This document shows positions 16,900 to 25,144 of a DNA stretch of 64,000 bases, piece after piece. The notes under the pieces were generated by a model. That model did no database searches, had not been told where the DNA came from, and saw nothing but the letters and a program-made list of their open reading frames with translations. The position numbers and the translations under genes are program-made. The stretch covers positions 1 to 64,000 of the forward strand of contig JAFZPX010000013.1 of the NCBI GenBank assembly GCA_017552455.1, in the 5' to 3' direction. The DNA comes from Clostridiales bacterium. GTDB lineage: Bacteria; Bacillota; Clostridia; Saccharofermentanales; Saccharofermentanaceae. How positions within the stretch are numbered: the stretch's first letter is position 1; every line of letters starts with the position of its first letter.

Positions 16900-17985
16900 A
16901 TGACTATTAATGACGCTATTAACAGAAAGAAACAGGAATACCTGGCTCTCGACAAAATTGACAGAAGAAGATTCTGGACGGACGGATTGCTTAACAACGC
17001 ACTCTATATCCTTATGGGTATCTTCATCGTATTTACAGCTGTAGTAAACAGCAACTTCTTAAGCCCGAGTTCGATAGTAAACATCATCATGCTCGCTGCC
17101 GTATCATTGCCCATGGCTTTGGGTATCGGTGGATGTATCGTACTCACAGGTACCGACCTTTCAGCAGGCCGTGTATTCGGTCTGGCAGCAGGTATGTCAG
17201 CCGCCTTTCTGCAGAATAGATTGGCGAGCAAGCTGATCTTTGAAAACCTCCCCGCAACGACAGGCGGCTGGATACTTGCTGTTATGCTCATGGTAATGTG
17301 CTCCGGCGCTCTCATCGGTCTTGTAAACGGATTCTTCGTTGCTAAGTTCAGCCTCCATCCGTTTATCGTAACCCTCGCTACACAGCTCATCACATACGGT
17401 ATCATCTTGATGTTCTTCCAGATCAACGGAAACGGCGGCGGACCTATCAGCAACGTTGCCAAGGAGTTCCAGGATGCAGTATCAGGTCCCTGCCTTAAGA
17501 TCCCCGCATGGAACGTTTCAATCCCGTGGTATGTAGTATTCGCTATCATCCTCATCGCGATCATGTGGTTTATCTGGAACAAGACACGCTTCGGCAAGAA
17601 CATGTTCGCAGTAGGATCCAACATGGAAGCTGCTAAGGTATCAGGTGTTAACGTTTTCCTCACAACAATGCTCGTTCATACACTTGCTGGTGCTATGTAC
17701 GGATTTGCAGGATTCGTAGAGGCAGCCCGTCTCGGTTCCGTAACAGCTGCTACAGGTCTTAACAACGAGTGCGATGCCATCGCAGCATGCGTTATCGGCG
17801 GCGTTTCATTCGTTGGCGGTACAGGTAAGATCCGTGGTATAGTTCTAGGTGTATTCGTACTTCGAATCATCTTCGTTGCGTTGAACATGTTAGGTATCAA
17901 TCCTAACCTTCAGTACATCATCAAGGGTGCCATCATCCTTGCTGCATGTTCACTCGATATGCGTAAGTACCTCGTTAAGAAGTAA
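16900..17985 (+). CDS. mglC: Sugar ABC importer permease
   Basis: 361 residues with about 8-10 membrane helices, matching the BPD_transp_2 family (MglC/RbsC). Family motifs include LTGTDLSAGRVFGLAAGMSA near 75-94 and the late GG(V)SFVGGTGKIRG near 300-312. ATG 16900 is chosen because AGGAGG (16888-16893), overlapping the mglA stop, sits 6 nt before it; the in-frame TTG at 16885 and ATG at 16894 lie too close to that site. It forms the channel for the MglA/MglB system. Confidence 0.9.
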   Translation: MTINDAINRKKQEYLALDKIDRRRFWTDGLLNNALYILMGIFIVFTAVVNSNFLSPSSIVNIIMLAAVSLPMALGIGGCIVLTGTDLSAGRVFGLAAGMSAAFLQNRLASKLIFENLPATTGGWILAVMLMVMCSGALIGLVNGFFVAKFSLHPFIVTLATQLITYGIILMFFQINGNGGGPISNVAKEFQDAVSGPCLKIPAWNVSIPWYVVFAIILIAIMWFIWNKTRFGKNMFAVGSNMEAAKVSGVNVFLTTMLVHTLAGAMYGFAGFVEAARLGSVTAATGLNNECDAIAACVIGGVSFVGGTGKIRGIVLGVFVLRIIFVALNMLGINPNLQYIIKGAIILAACSLDMRKYLVKK

Positions 17986-17997
17986 GGAGACCGTAAT

Positions 17998-18993
17998 ATG
18001 TATATAGCGGCTGAAGACAGATATGAGAAGATGGTCTACAGAAGATGCGGTCAAAGCGGCTTAAAGCTTCCCGCCGTATCACTCGGTCTGTGGCACAACT
18101 TCGGGGACAACAGCTCCTATTCCAATATGGTTAATATATGTCTCACCGCTTTTGACAACGGAATCACCCACTTCGATCTTGCAAACAACTACGGTCCCGA
18201 AGCAGGAAGTGCTGAGATTAATTTCGGAAGGATATTGAAAGAGCATCTCTCTCCCTACAGGGACGAGATGATCATCTCCACGAAAGCAGGCTACTACATG
18301 TGGCCCGGGCCTTACGGAGATAACGGAAGCAGAAAGTATCTTCTTGCAAGTCTCGACTGTTCATTGAAGAGAATAGGACTTGATTATGTTGATATCTTCT
18401 ATCATCACAGGATGGATCCCGATACGCCTCTTGAAGAGACGATGGGTGCATTAGAGCAGGCAGTCACAAGCGGCAAGGCTCTTTATGTAGGCCTATCTAA
18501 TTACGACGGTAAGACTTTGGAGAAGGCTTCCAAGATACTCGAAGAGAGACACGTTCCATTCATCATTAATCAGAACCGCTATAACATCTTCGACCGTAAG
18601 ATTGAAGATAACGGTCTCAAAGAGACTTCACATAAACTCGGTAAAGGAATCATCTGCTTCTCCCCTCTTGCTCAGGGACTTCTAACGGACAGATACCTTA
18701 ACGGTATTCCCGATGACAGCAGGATAAGAACAGACGGAAGATTCCTTAAAGAAGAATACGTCACGGATGTGGTACTCGATAAGGTGCGTCAGCTTAACGA
18801 CCTTGCCGAATCAAGAGGACAGACACTTGCAAGGATGGCTCTTGCCTGGGTGCTTAAAGACGAGCCGATAACATCTGTAATCATCGGCGCATCTAAGCCG
18901 GAACAGATATTGGATAACGTAAAAACTCTCGACAATCTCGATTTCACATCCGAAGAAATCAAAACTATAGACAGCCTGATAACAACCTCGTGA
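17998..18993 (+). CDS. Aldo/keto reductase, YghZ (glyceraldehyde-phosphate reductase) type
   Basis: 331 residues, an NADPH-dependent aldo/keto reductase barrel. The catalytic tetrad is visible: Asp and Tyr in FDLANNYG near 59-66, Lys in STKAGY and His in FYHHRMD. The N-terminal RRCGQSGLKLPAVSLGLWHNFGD and the text around it match the YghZ/AKR14 group that reduces L-glyceraldehyde 3-phosphate or methylglyoxal. It lies 12 nt after mglC with its own AAGGAG, hence in the sugar operon, where it could remove toxic aldehydes formed during fast sugar use (inference). Confidence 0.82.
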   Translation: MYIAAEDRYEKMVYRRCGQSGLKLPAVSLGLWHNFGDNSSYSNMVNICLTAFDNGITHFDLANNYGPEAGSAEINFGRILKEHLSPYRDEMIISTKAGYYMWPGPYGDNGSRKYLLASLDCSLKRIGLDYVDIFYHHRMDPDTPLEETMGALEQAVTSGKALYVGLSNYDGKTLEKASKILEERHVPFIINQNRYNIFDRKIEDNGLKETSHKLGKGIICFSPLAQGLLTDRYLNGIPDDSRIRTDGRFLKEEYVTDVVLDKVRQLNDLAESRGQTLARMALAWVLKDEPITSVIIGASKPEQILDNVKTLDNLDFTSEEIKTIDSLITTS

Positions 18994-19012
18994 TACAGAA
19001 AGGAGCTGCACA

Positions 19013-19912
19013 ATGGACTCGATTAAGAAGACATATGTCAACGGAGAAATAATCATCAAGGAAGGCGACATCGGTAACTCTTTCTTCCAGCTTCTGTCGG
19101 GCAGCGCCGGCGTCTATGTTAATTACGGGGAAGCGGATCAGGTTAAGCTCACCGTTCTTAACGAAGGTCAGTACTTCGGTGAGATGGCTGTTATCGAAGC
19201 ATTTCCGAGAAGCTCCACAGTAGTTGCTGAAGGAAGCGTTGAAGCGATTGAGATCCCTGGTTCGGAACTGAACACTTATTTCACGGAGAATCCCGATAAG
19301 ATCATCGAACTTATCAAGCATATCGGCAACAGATTAAGAGCGTTGACCGACGACTACGACGAGGCCAAGGCAATCTTGAAGAAGATAGAGAACCCCGACG
19401 AAGACAAGAGCAACGAGACTTTCCTTACTAAGCTTGCGAAGCACATCGGATTCTATAAGCTTGCTAAGGTCGATCTTACTGCTCCGAGTGCAGAAGCTCT
19501 TCGCGAACAGTCCAAAGATCTTTCCAAGGGCGAGACCACAGCGACGTATCCTAAGGGCACCATCATCTATAAGAAAGGTGAAGTCAGCAACTGCATGTAC
19601 ATCCTTCACAGCGGCAGTGTAGGTATCTACTATAACTATGGTGAAGCGAATGAGCTTATGCTTACCGAGCTTTTGCCTGTGGCATTTTTCGGTGAGATGG
19701 GTATGCTCGCCGGCAAGGAAAGAAGCGCTACCGCAGTTGCGAAGTCTAACGAGACATATCTTGAGATCGTCCGCCTTGAGGACCTCGAGTCTATGTTTAA
19801 GACGAGCCCCGTCAAGGTGGACATGATCCTTCGTCACCTGTCTTACCGCTTAAGATCTCTTACGATCGATTACTTCAATACATGTAAGAAGATTTCAGAA
19901 GCATACAGCTGA
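19013..19912 (+). CDS. Tandem cyclic-nucleotide-binding-domain protein
   Basis: 299 residues made of two cNMP-binding (Crp/PKA-type) beta-barrels, about 7-125 and 180-295, each with the phosphate-cassette pattern GEMAVIEAFPRSSTVVA and GEMGMLAGKERSATAVA. There is no helix-turn-helix and no catalytic domain, so it is not a Crp-type transcription factor; it could be a nucleotide sensor acting by protein contact. It lies 19 nt after the aldo/keto reductase with AAAGGAG, at the end of the sugar operon. The ligand (cAMP, cGMP or other) and partner are unknown. Confidence 0.75.
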   Translation: MDSIKKTYVNGEIIIKEGDIGNSFFQLLSGSAGVYVNYGEADQVKLTVLNEGQYFGEMAVIEAFPRSSTVVAEGSVEAIEIPGSELNTYFTENPDKIIELIKHIGNRLRALTDDYDEAKAILKKIENPDEDKSNETFLTKLAKHIGFYKLAKVDLTAPSAEALREQSKDLSKGETTATYPKGTIIYKKGEVSNCMYILHSGSVGIYYNYGEANELMLTELLPVAFFGEMGMLAGKERSATAVAKSNETYLEIVRLEDLESMFKTSPVKVDMILRHLSYRLRSLTIDYFNTCKKISEAYS

Positions 19913-19915
19913 TAA

Positions 19916-20911
19916 TCAGCCGAGGCCATTTAAGAACTCATCAATTATCTCTATGCAGTCCTCCGTCCTGTCGAGGAAGATAACGTGATCGCCCGGAAGG
20001 TCGACTATTTCCGTGTTGCCTAATCTCTCGGCATAAGGGATCAGCTCGTCATCATAATCAGCAGCATACTCTCCAAAGTAAGAAGCAGCTATGTAGATCT
20101 TCGGGATGTCGTTGGTGACGATATTGTTCCATGTGAAAGTCTGTAACTCACCGGTGTAAAGTCCGTCCATCTCAGATCTTGCATAATGAGAGCCGATCGT
20201 TCTGTTGATCATCGTAATCGCCAGATCCTGGTCTTCCTCATTAAGTCTGTAGAAGACATTCTCATAGCCCGAGGGACCGAGCCTTGCAAGACCTGTCTTG
20301 GCAGCAAACTGCATCCAGTTTAACGAAGCCGAGATAGAGATTCGCTCCCACATAGAAAAATCAAACTCCGTGGCGAGCAACTCTTCACCGAAAGGCGTTG
20401 TTCCGTCCATGATGATCACAGCCTCGATCTCATCAGGATAAGTGCTCTCCCAATATGCGGAATACAGACTTCCTAATGAATGTGCGAGCAGGATGTACGG
20501 TCCCTCTTCGCCCGAATCATGAAGTGCTGTTCTGTAGTCTTCCACGATATCTGCAATCGACACGTCCCCTCTTACATCATCGCTTAATCCGTAACCCGGC
20601 CTGTCGATGAATATAAACTCATTCTCGTCCTCAAATGCTGAGGTCAAAGGTCTCCAGCCGATGTACATCTCGCCGTCACTCCAGCCGCTTAACGTAACGA
20701 ATGTGTGCTCACCGTCCTCGTTACCCGCCCTGTACACATTAAGCGAATAATCGCCGACAGACACGAGATTTCTATACCCTCTCTCATCAAGCGTGTTACG
20801 GGCATCTTTAGTCTTTATAAGGTCATATATGCTCATACCCGCAATAAAGACGAGCGCTGCAACCAATGTCCATCCAACAATCTTTAAGATTACTTTCTTT
20901 GCTTTTTTCAT
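19916..20911 (-). CDS. Membrane-anchored alpha/beta-hydrolase
   Basis: 331 residues. One N-terminal membrane helix (about 10-30) precedes an alpha/beta-hydrolase: FIDRPGYGLSDD (post-strand-4 motif), nucleophile elbow AHSLGS near 145 and a final DHVIFLDR with the catalytic His. It is thus an extracytoplasmic serine hydrolase tethered to the membrane. It shares its general layout with the soluble hydrolase at 6640 (both have a YRAGNE/YRTGNE N-terminal strand). It is convergent with the cNMP-binding gene, only 3 nt between stops. Start ATG 20911 precedes a Lys-rich n-region. The substrate is unknown. Confidence 0.72.
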   Translation of the reverse strand: MKKAKKVILKIVGWTLVAALVFIAGMSIYDLIKTKDARNTLDERGYRNLVSVGDYSLNVYRAGNEDGEHTFVTLSGWSDGEMYIGWRPLTSAFEDENEFIFIDRPGYGLSDDVRGDVSIADIVEDYRTALHDSGEEGPYILLAHSLGSLYSAYWESTYPDEIEAVIIMDGTTPFGEELLATEFDFSMWERISISASLNWMQFAAKTGLARLGPSGYENVFYRLNEEDQDLAITMINRTIGSHYARSEMDGLYTGELQTFTWNNIVTNDIPKIYIAASYFGEYAADYDDELIPYAERLGNTEIVDLPGDHVIFLDRTEDCIEIIDEFLNGLG

Positions 20912-21035
20912 ACATCTATCCCCTTAAATATGATAAGCGGATACTATCATCTGCCTTTTGCTGCGTGGAGTTTTTGTGGCGAGATGCGTATTTGCTGTGG
21001 TGAGTTGCCTATCCTTATGCCGCTCCCCGATATAG

Positions 21036-21044
21036 TGGTAAAAT
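21036..21044 (+). promoter_or_regulatory. Extended -10 (TGGTAAAAT) before the 57-residue gene
   Basis: TGGTAAAAT lies 30 nt before ATG 21075, with AGGAGG between. No clear -35 is present. Confidence 0.45.
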
Positions 21045-21074
21045 AGTCATGCGAATAATAAGGAGGTAAGTATT

Positions 21075-21248
21075 ATGGATATTGACATCAATAAGGCAAA
21101 AGACATTGCACAGGATGCTTTGGAGAAGGTCTCCAAGGACACAACAGCTAAGAAGACAGCTAACGACGCCATCAATAAGGTTGAGAAGAAAGTCGGTGTT
21201 GATCTTCCTGACGTCGACACGATCAACAAGGCACTTGGCAATAAGTAA
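21075..21248 (+). CDS. 57-residue charged small protein
   Basis: ATG 21075 follows AGGAGG at 8 nt. The product is 57 residues with alternating Asp/Lys/Ala (MDIDINKAKDIAQDALEK at the start), lacks Cys and hydrophobic segments and is predicted largely helical. A promoter -10 precedes it and a strong terminator follows, so it is a complete single-gene unit. It resembles no family I can name; small abundant nucleoid- or stress-type proteins have this composition (inference). It lies just upstream of the ECF sigma gene but is separated from it by the terminator. Confidence 0.65.
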   Translation: MDIDINKAKDIAQDALEKVSKDTTAKKTANDAINKVEKKVGVDLPDVDTINKALGNK

Positions 21249-21265
21249 TCTTATTAAGCCGTAAC

Positions 21266-21299
21266 AAATTCCCGTAATCATGTGGTTACGGGAATTTTT
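21266..21299 (+). terminator. Strong rho-independent terminator
   Basis: A perfect 12-bp stem AAATTCCCGTAA/TTACGGGAATTT with an 8-nt loop and a T-run within and after the 3' arm. It ends the 57-residue gene's transcript. Confidence 0.9.
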
Positions 21300-21317
21300 G
21301 TATAAGTTTGAAAATCT

Positions 21318-21345
21318 TTCGAATAATCCCCCCTCCCCATGTGTC
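21318..21345 (+). promoter_or_regulatory. ECF-type promoter A (own gene of the fused sigma factor)
   Basis: TTCGAATAA (21318-21326), 13 nt, TGTGTC (21340-21345), 36 nt before ATG 21382. The same two blocks with the same 13-nt gap occur at 23015-23042 and, on the minus strand, at 59944-59917. Neither block resembles sigma-A boxes, and the position before the sigma gene suggests autoregulation. Confidence 0.72.
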
Positions 21346-21381
21346 ATATAGACAGATGCGGAAATAAAGGAGGCATAAGGA

Positions 21382-22998
21382 ATGACAGAAAAGGAATTGG
21401 AGCAGCTCTACAACGAGGCTTACAAGGCGGTGTATTGGACTGCGATGTCCATCCTCAAGAACAAGGAAGAGGCTGAGGACGTCGTTCAGGATACATTCAT
21501 CACGGCTTACGAATCGTATGACACACTCAAGGATAAGACAAAGGCAGTCGCTTGGGTCAAGAAGATCGCTGCCAACAAGTGTCTTAACATCGTAACCCGT
21601 CGAAGAACCGTCAACGCCGACGATGAGTTTCTCGAGAACACTGAGGATATCTCAGACAACTTCCTTCCCGATTCGATAGTCGAGTCTTCTGAGAAAAGAA
21701 AGATCATCATGGACATCATCAACAACAGTCTGTCTGAAGAGACGGCGATGACCATTATTCTTTTCTACTTCAACGACATGTCGACGAAGGAAATCGCAGA
21801 GCGTCTCGACATCCCTCAGGGCACCGTCCTTTCCCGATTGAACTATGCCAAGAAGAAGATCAAGAAGGAGGTGGAGAAGTATGAGAAGGATAATAAGGAT
21901 AAGCTGTTCGTAATGGGCGCACCGTTCCTTACTCTGCTTTTCGAGAAGGAGGCCGAGCAGGTACCGTTTGTACCAATGCCGGCAACAATAAAAGGTATTA
22001 CCGCATCCTCGAAAGCAGCAGCAAAAGCGACAGCGAAGACTGCAACAAAGGCTACAGCAAAAACAGCAGCCAAAGCAACGGCGAAGACTACCGCCATCAA
22101 GGCTACTGCCATAGGTATTACGGCAGTAGCGGTACTTGGAGGAGGCGGTTTCCTTGCCTACAGAGCCATGTCGAATAATGTCGATACACCCAAGGTTGCA
22201 GATGAAACCTACGAGACAAACGAGTTTGTAGAGGAGACAGAGCGTCCAATCAACGTGCTCGGCATGACGCCTGACCTACTTAACCTTGAGGGCGGATATG
22301 TAAGATACTGCACCTATCATTCGATTTCCGACGATACTTATGAGGAACAGGATCAGCTCTATTACGACGCTGACGGCAACATGGTTCTCGACTGTCTTTA
22401 TAACGAGGATGGCGTGCTGATCTCTTCCGATTATTTTATCTATGATGAAGAGGGCCGCGTTCTTAGAGAAGAACTGTGGAACACACATGAGTACAGCAGA
22501 GGTCTATACAGGATCTATACTTACGGTCCTAATGGTGTTGAGCAGATGGATGAAGGACAATTCGAGGATGAGCCGGAGCACTATCATGTTTACGAATATG
22601 ATGATCAGGGCAGAGTAATCCTTGATACCGAATACAGCTATGAGTTTGATACCTGTTACTGGTACTGTGAGTATCAGTACGAAGATGACGGAACCTACAC
22701 AACGCATGTAACGTCATTTGATGTATACAGACAGGAAATGATAGATGACGGCAACTACAACCGCTACAGTGCAGACGGCGTATTGCTTGAGGAATATTGG
22801 AACGCCCGCTCACAGCTCGAAGTATATAACTATGACGATAACGGTGTACTGCTTACCGTGGAAAAATTTTACGGCTCTACGCTGAACCATACGACGACGT
22901 TTGAATATGACGATCAGGGAAGGCTTGTCCGCGATTATACGGAGTTCCCGGGACATGATCCCTACCAGGAGAACATCTACACTTACGAAGATCTTTAA
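21382..22998 (+). CDS. ECF sigma factor fused to a membrane anchor and an outer YD-repeat-like domain
   Basis: 538 residues. Region 2 of an ECF (sigma-70-like) factor spans about 5-78 (LKNKEEAEDVVQDTFITAY) and region 4 about 105-165, with helix-turn-helix STKEIAERLDIPQGTVLSRL. A Lys/Ala/Thr-rich low-complexity linker (209-242, repeats of KATAKTA) leads into one membrane helix (243-262). The last 270 residues would be outside and hold repeated Tyr/Asp/Gly-rich beta units such as YEYDDQGRVI and FEYDDQGRLV, like RHS/YD repeats. Typical ECF factors are about 180 residues and use a separate anti-sigma; no anti-sigma gene is adjacent. The fusion may act as its own receptor. AAAGGAGG precedes ATG 21382. 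Confidence 0.85.
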   Translation: MTEKELEQLYNEAYKAVYWTAMSILKNKEEAEDVVQDTFITAYESYDTLKDKTKAVAWVKKIAANKCLNIVTRRRTVNADDEFLENTEDISDNFLPDSIVESSEKRKIIMDIINNSLSEETAMTIILFYFNDMSTKEIAERLDIPQGTVLSRLNYAKKKIKKEVEKYEKDNKDKLFVMGAPFLTLLFEKEAEQVPFVPMPATIKGITASSKAAAKATAKTATKATAKTAAKATAKTTAIKATAIGITAVAVLGGGGFLAYRAMSNNVDTPKVADETYETNEFVEETERPINVLGMTPDLLNLEGGYVRYCTYHSISDDTYEEQDQLYYDADGNMVLDCLYNEDGVLISSDYFIYDEEGRVLREELWNTHEYSRGLYRIYTYGPNGVEQMDEGQFEDEPEHYHVYEYDDQGRVILDTEYSYEFDTCYWYCEYQYEDDGTYTTHVTSFDVYRQEMIDDGNYNRYSADGVLLEEYWNARSQLEVYNYDDNGVLLTVEKFYGSTLNHTTTFEYDDQGRLVRDYTEFPGHDPYQENIYTYEDL

Positions 22999-23014
22999 TA
23001 TTTTTTCTTAAACC

Positions 23015-23042
23015 TTCGAATAAATGACCTCCTTCATGTGTC
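23015..23042 (+). promoter_or_regulatory. ECF-type promoter B (lipoprotein at 23077)
   Basis: TTCGAATAA (23015-23023), 13 nt, TGTGTC (23037-23042), 34 nt before GTG 23077. It matches promoters A and C in both blocks and in gap length. Confidence 0.72.
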
Positions 23043-23076
23043 TATTAATCAGATGCACTTGAAGGAGGTATTTATT

Positions 23077-23835
23077 GTGAAGAGATTTTTGGCATCAGCA
23101 TTGGCACTTACGGTTATCGCAAGCGGATTAACAGCATGCAGTTCTGCATCTGAGGAAAGCGCAGTTAATAACGCTAACGGCGAGGTTCTGGCAGAGTCCC
23201 GCGAGTCGGAGAATGGGGCTTCAGATAACGAGGAATTAAACAATTCAGCATTTGATGGCGAGCCTAATATCTGGAGATACTATGAGGGTGCTAAGGGCAT
23301 AGCTTTCCCTGCCTGCTTCGAGGAGGAGTTCACCGGACCTGACGGAATTAACGCAGCTCATTACTACAGCTACGAGCTTGATGAAGATACAAAGATCTGG
23401 ATGTTCGCGACAATCGGCGGATGGACTGATGAAGCTCCGTATTGGTTTGAGGGCGAAGATTATACACAGTCCCTCGAAGACGTTCCCTCATTCATGAGAT
23501 ACAGAGTCGTGGATACATTCACAGGTCCCGGAAGAGTAGATGCGGGAGATCCTTTCAATATGGATAACACAGAGTTTACTATCGATGATGAGCAGTCCGT
23601 GGAGATCGGCGGCACAGGATTCATCCGTCAGGAAGGCTCCGCAACTGCCACAGCTTACGGAGAGACTGTCACTGTTTATTTCACAGTCTACTACGGACTT
23701 TATGAGCACACCGCTTCAGATAACAGAGTTGTCTATCCCCCGTTCATCGTGATCGTTCTGTCGACCGACGGAAGTGCAGAAGCAAGAGAGTACATGAACG
23801 AGGTCGCAGATTACGCTATGACTTACGAGAGCTGA
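23077..23835 (+). CDS. Lipoprotein, predicted target of the fused ECF sigma factor
   Basis: 252 residues from GTG 23077, 8 nt after AAGGAGG; the frame is open from further upstream but without a binding site. The signal peptide has lipobox LTAC, followed by a Ser/Glu/Asn-rich spacer and a mixed domain of about 200 residues ending REYMNEVADYAMTYES. The protein at 59077 shares the same overall plan and aligns through the C-terminal half (…TVYFTVYYGLY against …AYFTVYYVLS; ADYAMTYES against ADYAVTHAY), so they are paralogues. Both are behind the same type of promoter. Function unknown, surface-exposed. Confidence 0.72.
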   Translation: MKRFLASALALTVIASGLTACSSASEESAVNNANGEVLAESRESENGASDNEELNNSAFDGEPNIWRYYEGAKGIAFPACFEEEFTGPDGINAAHYYSYELDEDTKIWMFATIGGWTDEAPYWFEGEDYTQSLEDVPSFMRYRVVDTFTGPGRVDAGDPFNMDNTEFTIDDEQSVEIGGTGFIRQEGSATATAYGETVTVYFTVYYGLYEHTASDNRVVYPPFIVIVLSTDGSAEAREYMNEVADYAMTYES

Positions 23836-23864
23836 TTGGGTTTAACTAATAACTTGTACATAAG

Positions 23865-23894
23865 AAAACCGAAGGGACTTCCCTTCGGTTTTTG
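23865..23894. terminator. Bidirectional terminator
   Basis: A 12-bp perfect stem AAAACCGAAGGG/CCCTTCGGTTTT with loop ACTT. The A-run on one side and T-run on the other serve both converging genes (stops at 23835 and 23900). Confidence 0.88.
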
Positions 23895-23899
23895 TCATT

Positions 23900-24331
23900 T
23901 TACGAGGCCGCTATTATCAGTCGTATTCCCGCATCCATAGTCTGTGAAACCAGTTCTATGGATTCTCCTGCGGCGAGCTCGATATGTTCAATGGGATCAG
24001 CTCTCAAGCTGATAGTCCCATCACTGTTGGGCTCAACGAGAGCGCCGTCTACATCAAGAACGATCATTTCTTCGGTTACAGATTCAACCACGATCTCATA
24101 ATAACCGTCGTCAAAAACTACATCTCCCGCCTCAATCGGATTATAGATAACAGGCTCATTATCGTTAACACCTGTCTCAAACCATCTAGACTCCTGAATG
24201 GAAAGAGTCATATTCACAGGACCCGGCTCAGTCTCGTCAGTACCCGTCTGTCTTGCTTCAGGCTTCTCACATCCCGCGAACGCGAATGCGACTACCAACA
24301 CTACTACCGGAAATAATGTTTTAATCTTCAT
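23900..24331 (-). CDS. Small lipoprotein of unknown function
   Basis: 143 residues. The signal peptide has lipobox FAGC, followed by an acidic beta-rich domain (DDGYYEIVVESVTEEMIVLDVDG). It has the look of a one-domain surface lipoprotein with regular strands, and I do not recognise the family. Start ATG 24331 follows AAGGAGG. It could be in one transcript with the lipoprotein starting at 25114 (60-nt gap). Confidence 0.6.
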   Translation of the reverse strand: MKIKTLFPVVVLVVAFAFAGCEKPEARQTGTDETEPGPVNMTLSIQESRWFETGVNDNEPVIYNPIEAGDVVFDDGYYEIVVESVTEEMIVLDVDGALVEPNSDGTISLRADPIEHIELAAGESIELVSQTMDAGIRLIIAAS

Positions 24332-24391
24332 GGTACTTACCTCCTTGCCCTTAAGACGGAAATCTGATATCAGCGGTCACATTAAGAAAAC

Positions 24392-25114
24392 TCAACCCGC
24401 GAAAGATGAGTAAGATTCCGCTATATGATCCATGTCGATCTCGCTGTCTAAGAACCACTCTATCATTACTTCTCCGTCAGCACTAGAAATATATTCATCA
24501 TGCAGAGCCTCATACTCTGCTTCACTTATCATATTGCTTTCTCCGTCGTAATAAGTCACCAGACTGCCGTCGTCTTCCGCAAGCTCAGTACAAACGAAGT
24601 CATAATATATCCTGTCATCCTGAATCGACAGATAGCCGTAATGGTCATAAACGCAAGCCACTCCGTAGCTTATACAATCGCAGAGAAGATATCTGTATAC
24701 GCCGCCTTCTTCGTAATAGGCCGTCGGTCGGTCTATCGAGAATTCGGGATAGTGTGTGGTTCTGTAATCGGAATCTGGGTCTTCTAAGTCTGACTCCAAT
24801 GCTGTAATGCCGCCGTCTTCCGTGACCTCGTAGATCCAGAGCTGGGTATTGGGGCCGTTGTTGTATAATGTTCGCTTTAAGACTTCCAGATAGCCGTCGC
24901 GATCAAGATCGGCGATTGCATAGAAGCATAACCAGTCGGGTCCGACATTATCTTCGTCAGACAAACGCCAGACATCAACATTGTCATAGATAGTCTGAAG
25001 CTGCCTTTCATACTCATTAGCAGACTCAGAAGTTTCCGCCGGAGCACTGTCGCAAGAAGCAAATGACAGTAAAACCGATGCTGTAAGAACCGCTGTAATA
25101 ATCTTTTTCTTCAT
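24392..25114 (-). CDS. Lipoprotein with an FG-GAP/VCBS-like repeat
   Basis: 240 residues. The signal peptide has lipobox FASC. The mature part starts with a helical stretch, then DLDRDGYLEVL near 72-82, the Asp-rich calcium-loop type seen in FG-GAP/VCBS repeats, then a region rich in Tyr, Asp and Cys. The lipoprotein at 54024 has a similar ADLDGDGENEL loop. Surface location is firm; function is unknown. Start ATG 25114 follows AAGGAAGG. Confidence 0.62.
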   Translation of the reverse strand: MKKKIITAVLTASVLLSFASCDSAPAETSESANEYERQLQTIYDNVDVWRLSDEDNVGPDWLCFYAIADLDRDGYLEVLKRTLYNNGPNTQLWIYEVTEDGGITALESDLEDPDSDYRTTHYPEFSIDRPTAYYEEGGVYRYLLCDCISYGVACVYDHYGYLSIQDDRIYYDFVCTELAEDDGSLVTYYDGESNMISEAEYEALHDEYISSADGEVMIEWFLDSEIDMDHIAESYSSFAG

Positions 25115-25144
25115 ATAAAATCCTTCCCTTAACAGGTTCGTTCC

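Noticed and set aside
17004..17663. Long open frame (219 codons) on the minus strand within mglC
   Set aside because: Antisense shadow of a gene with clear membrane-protein signatures; no ribosome binding site and no family features.
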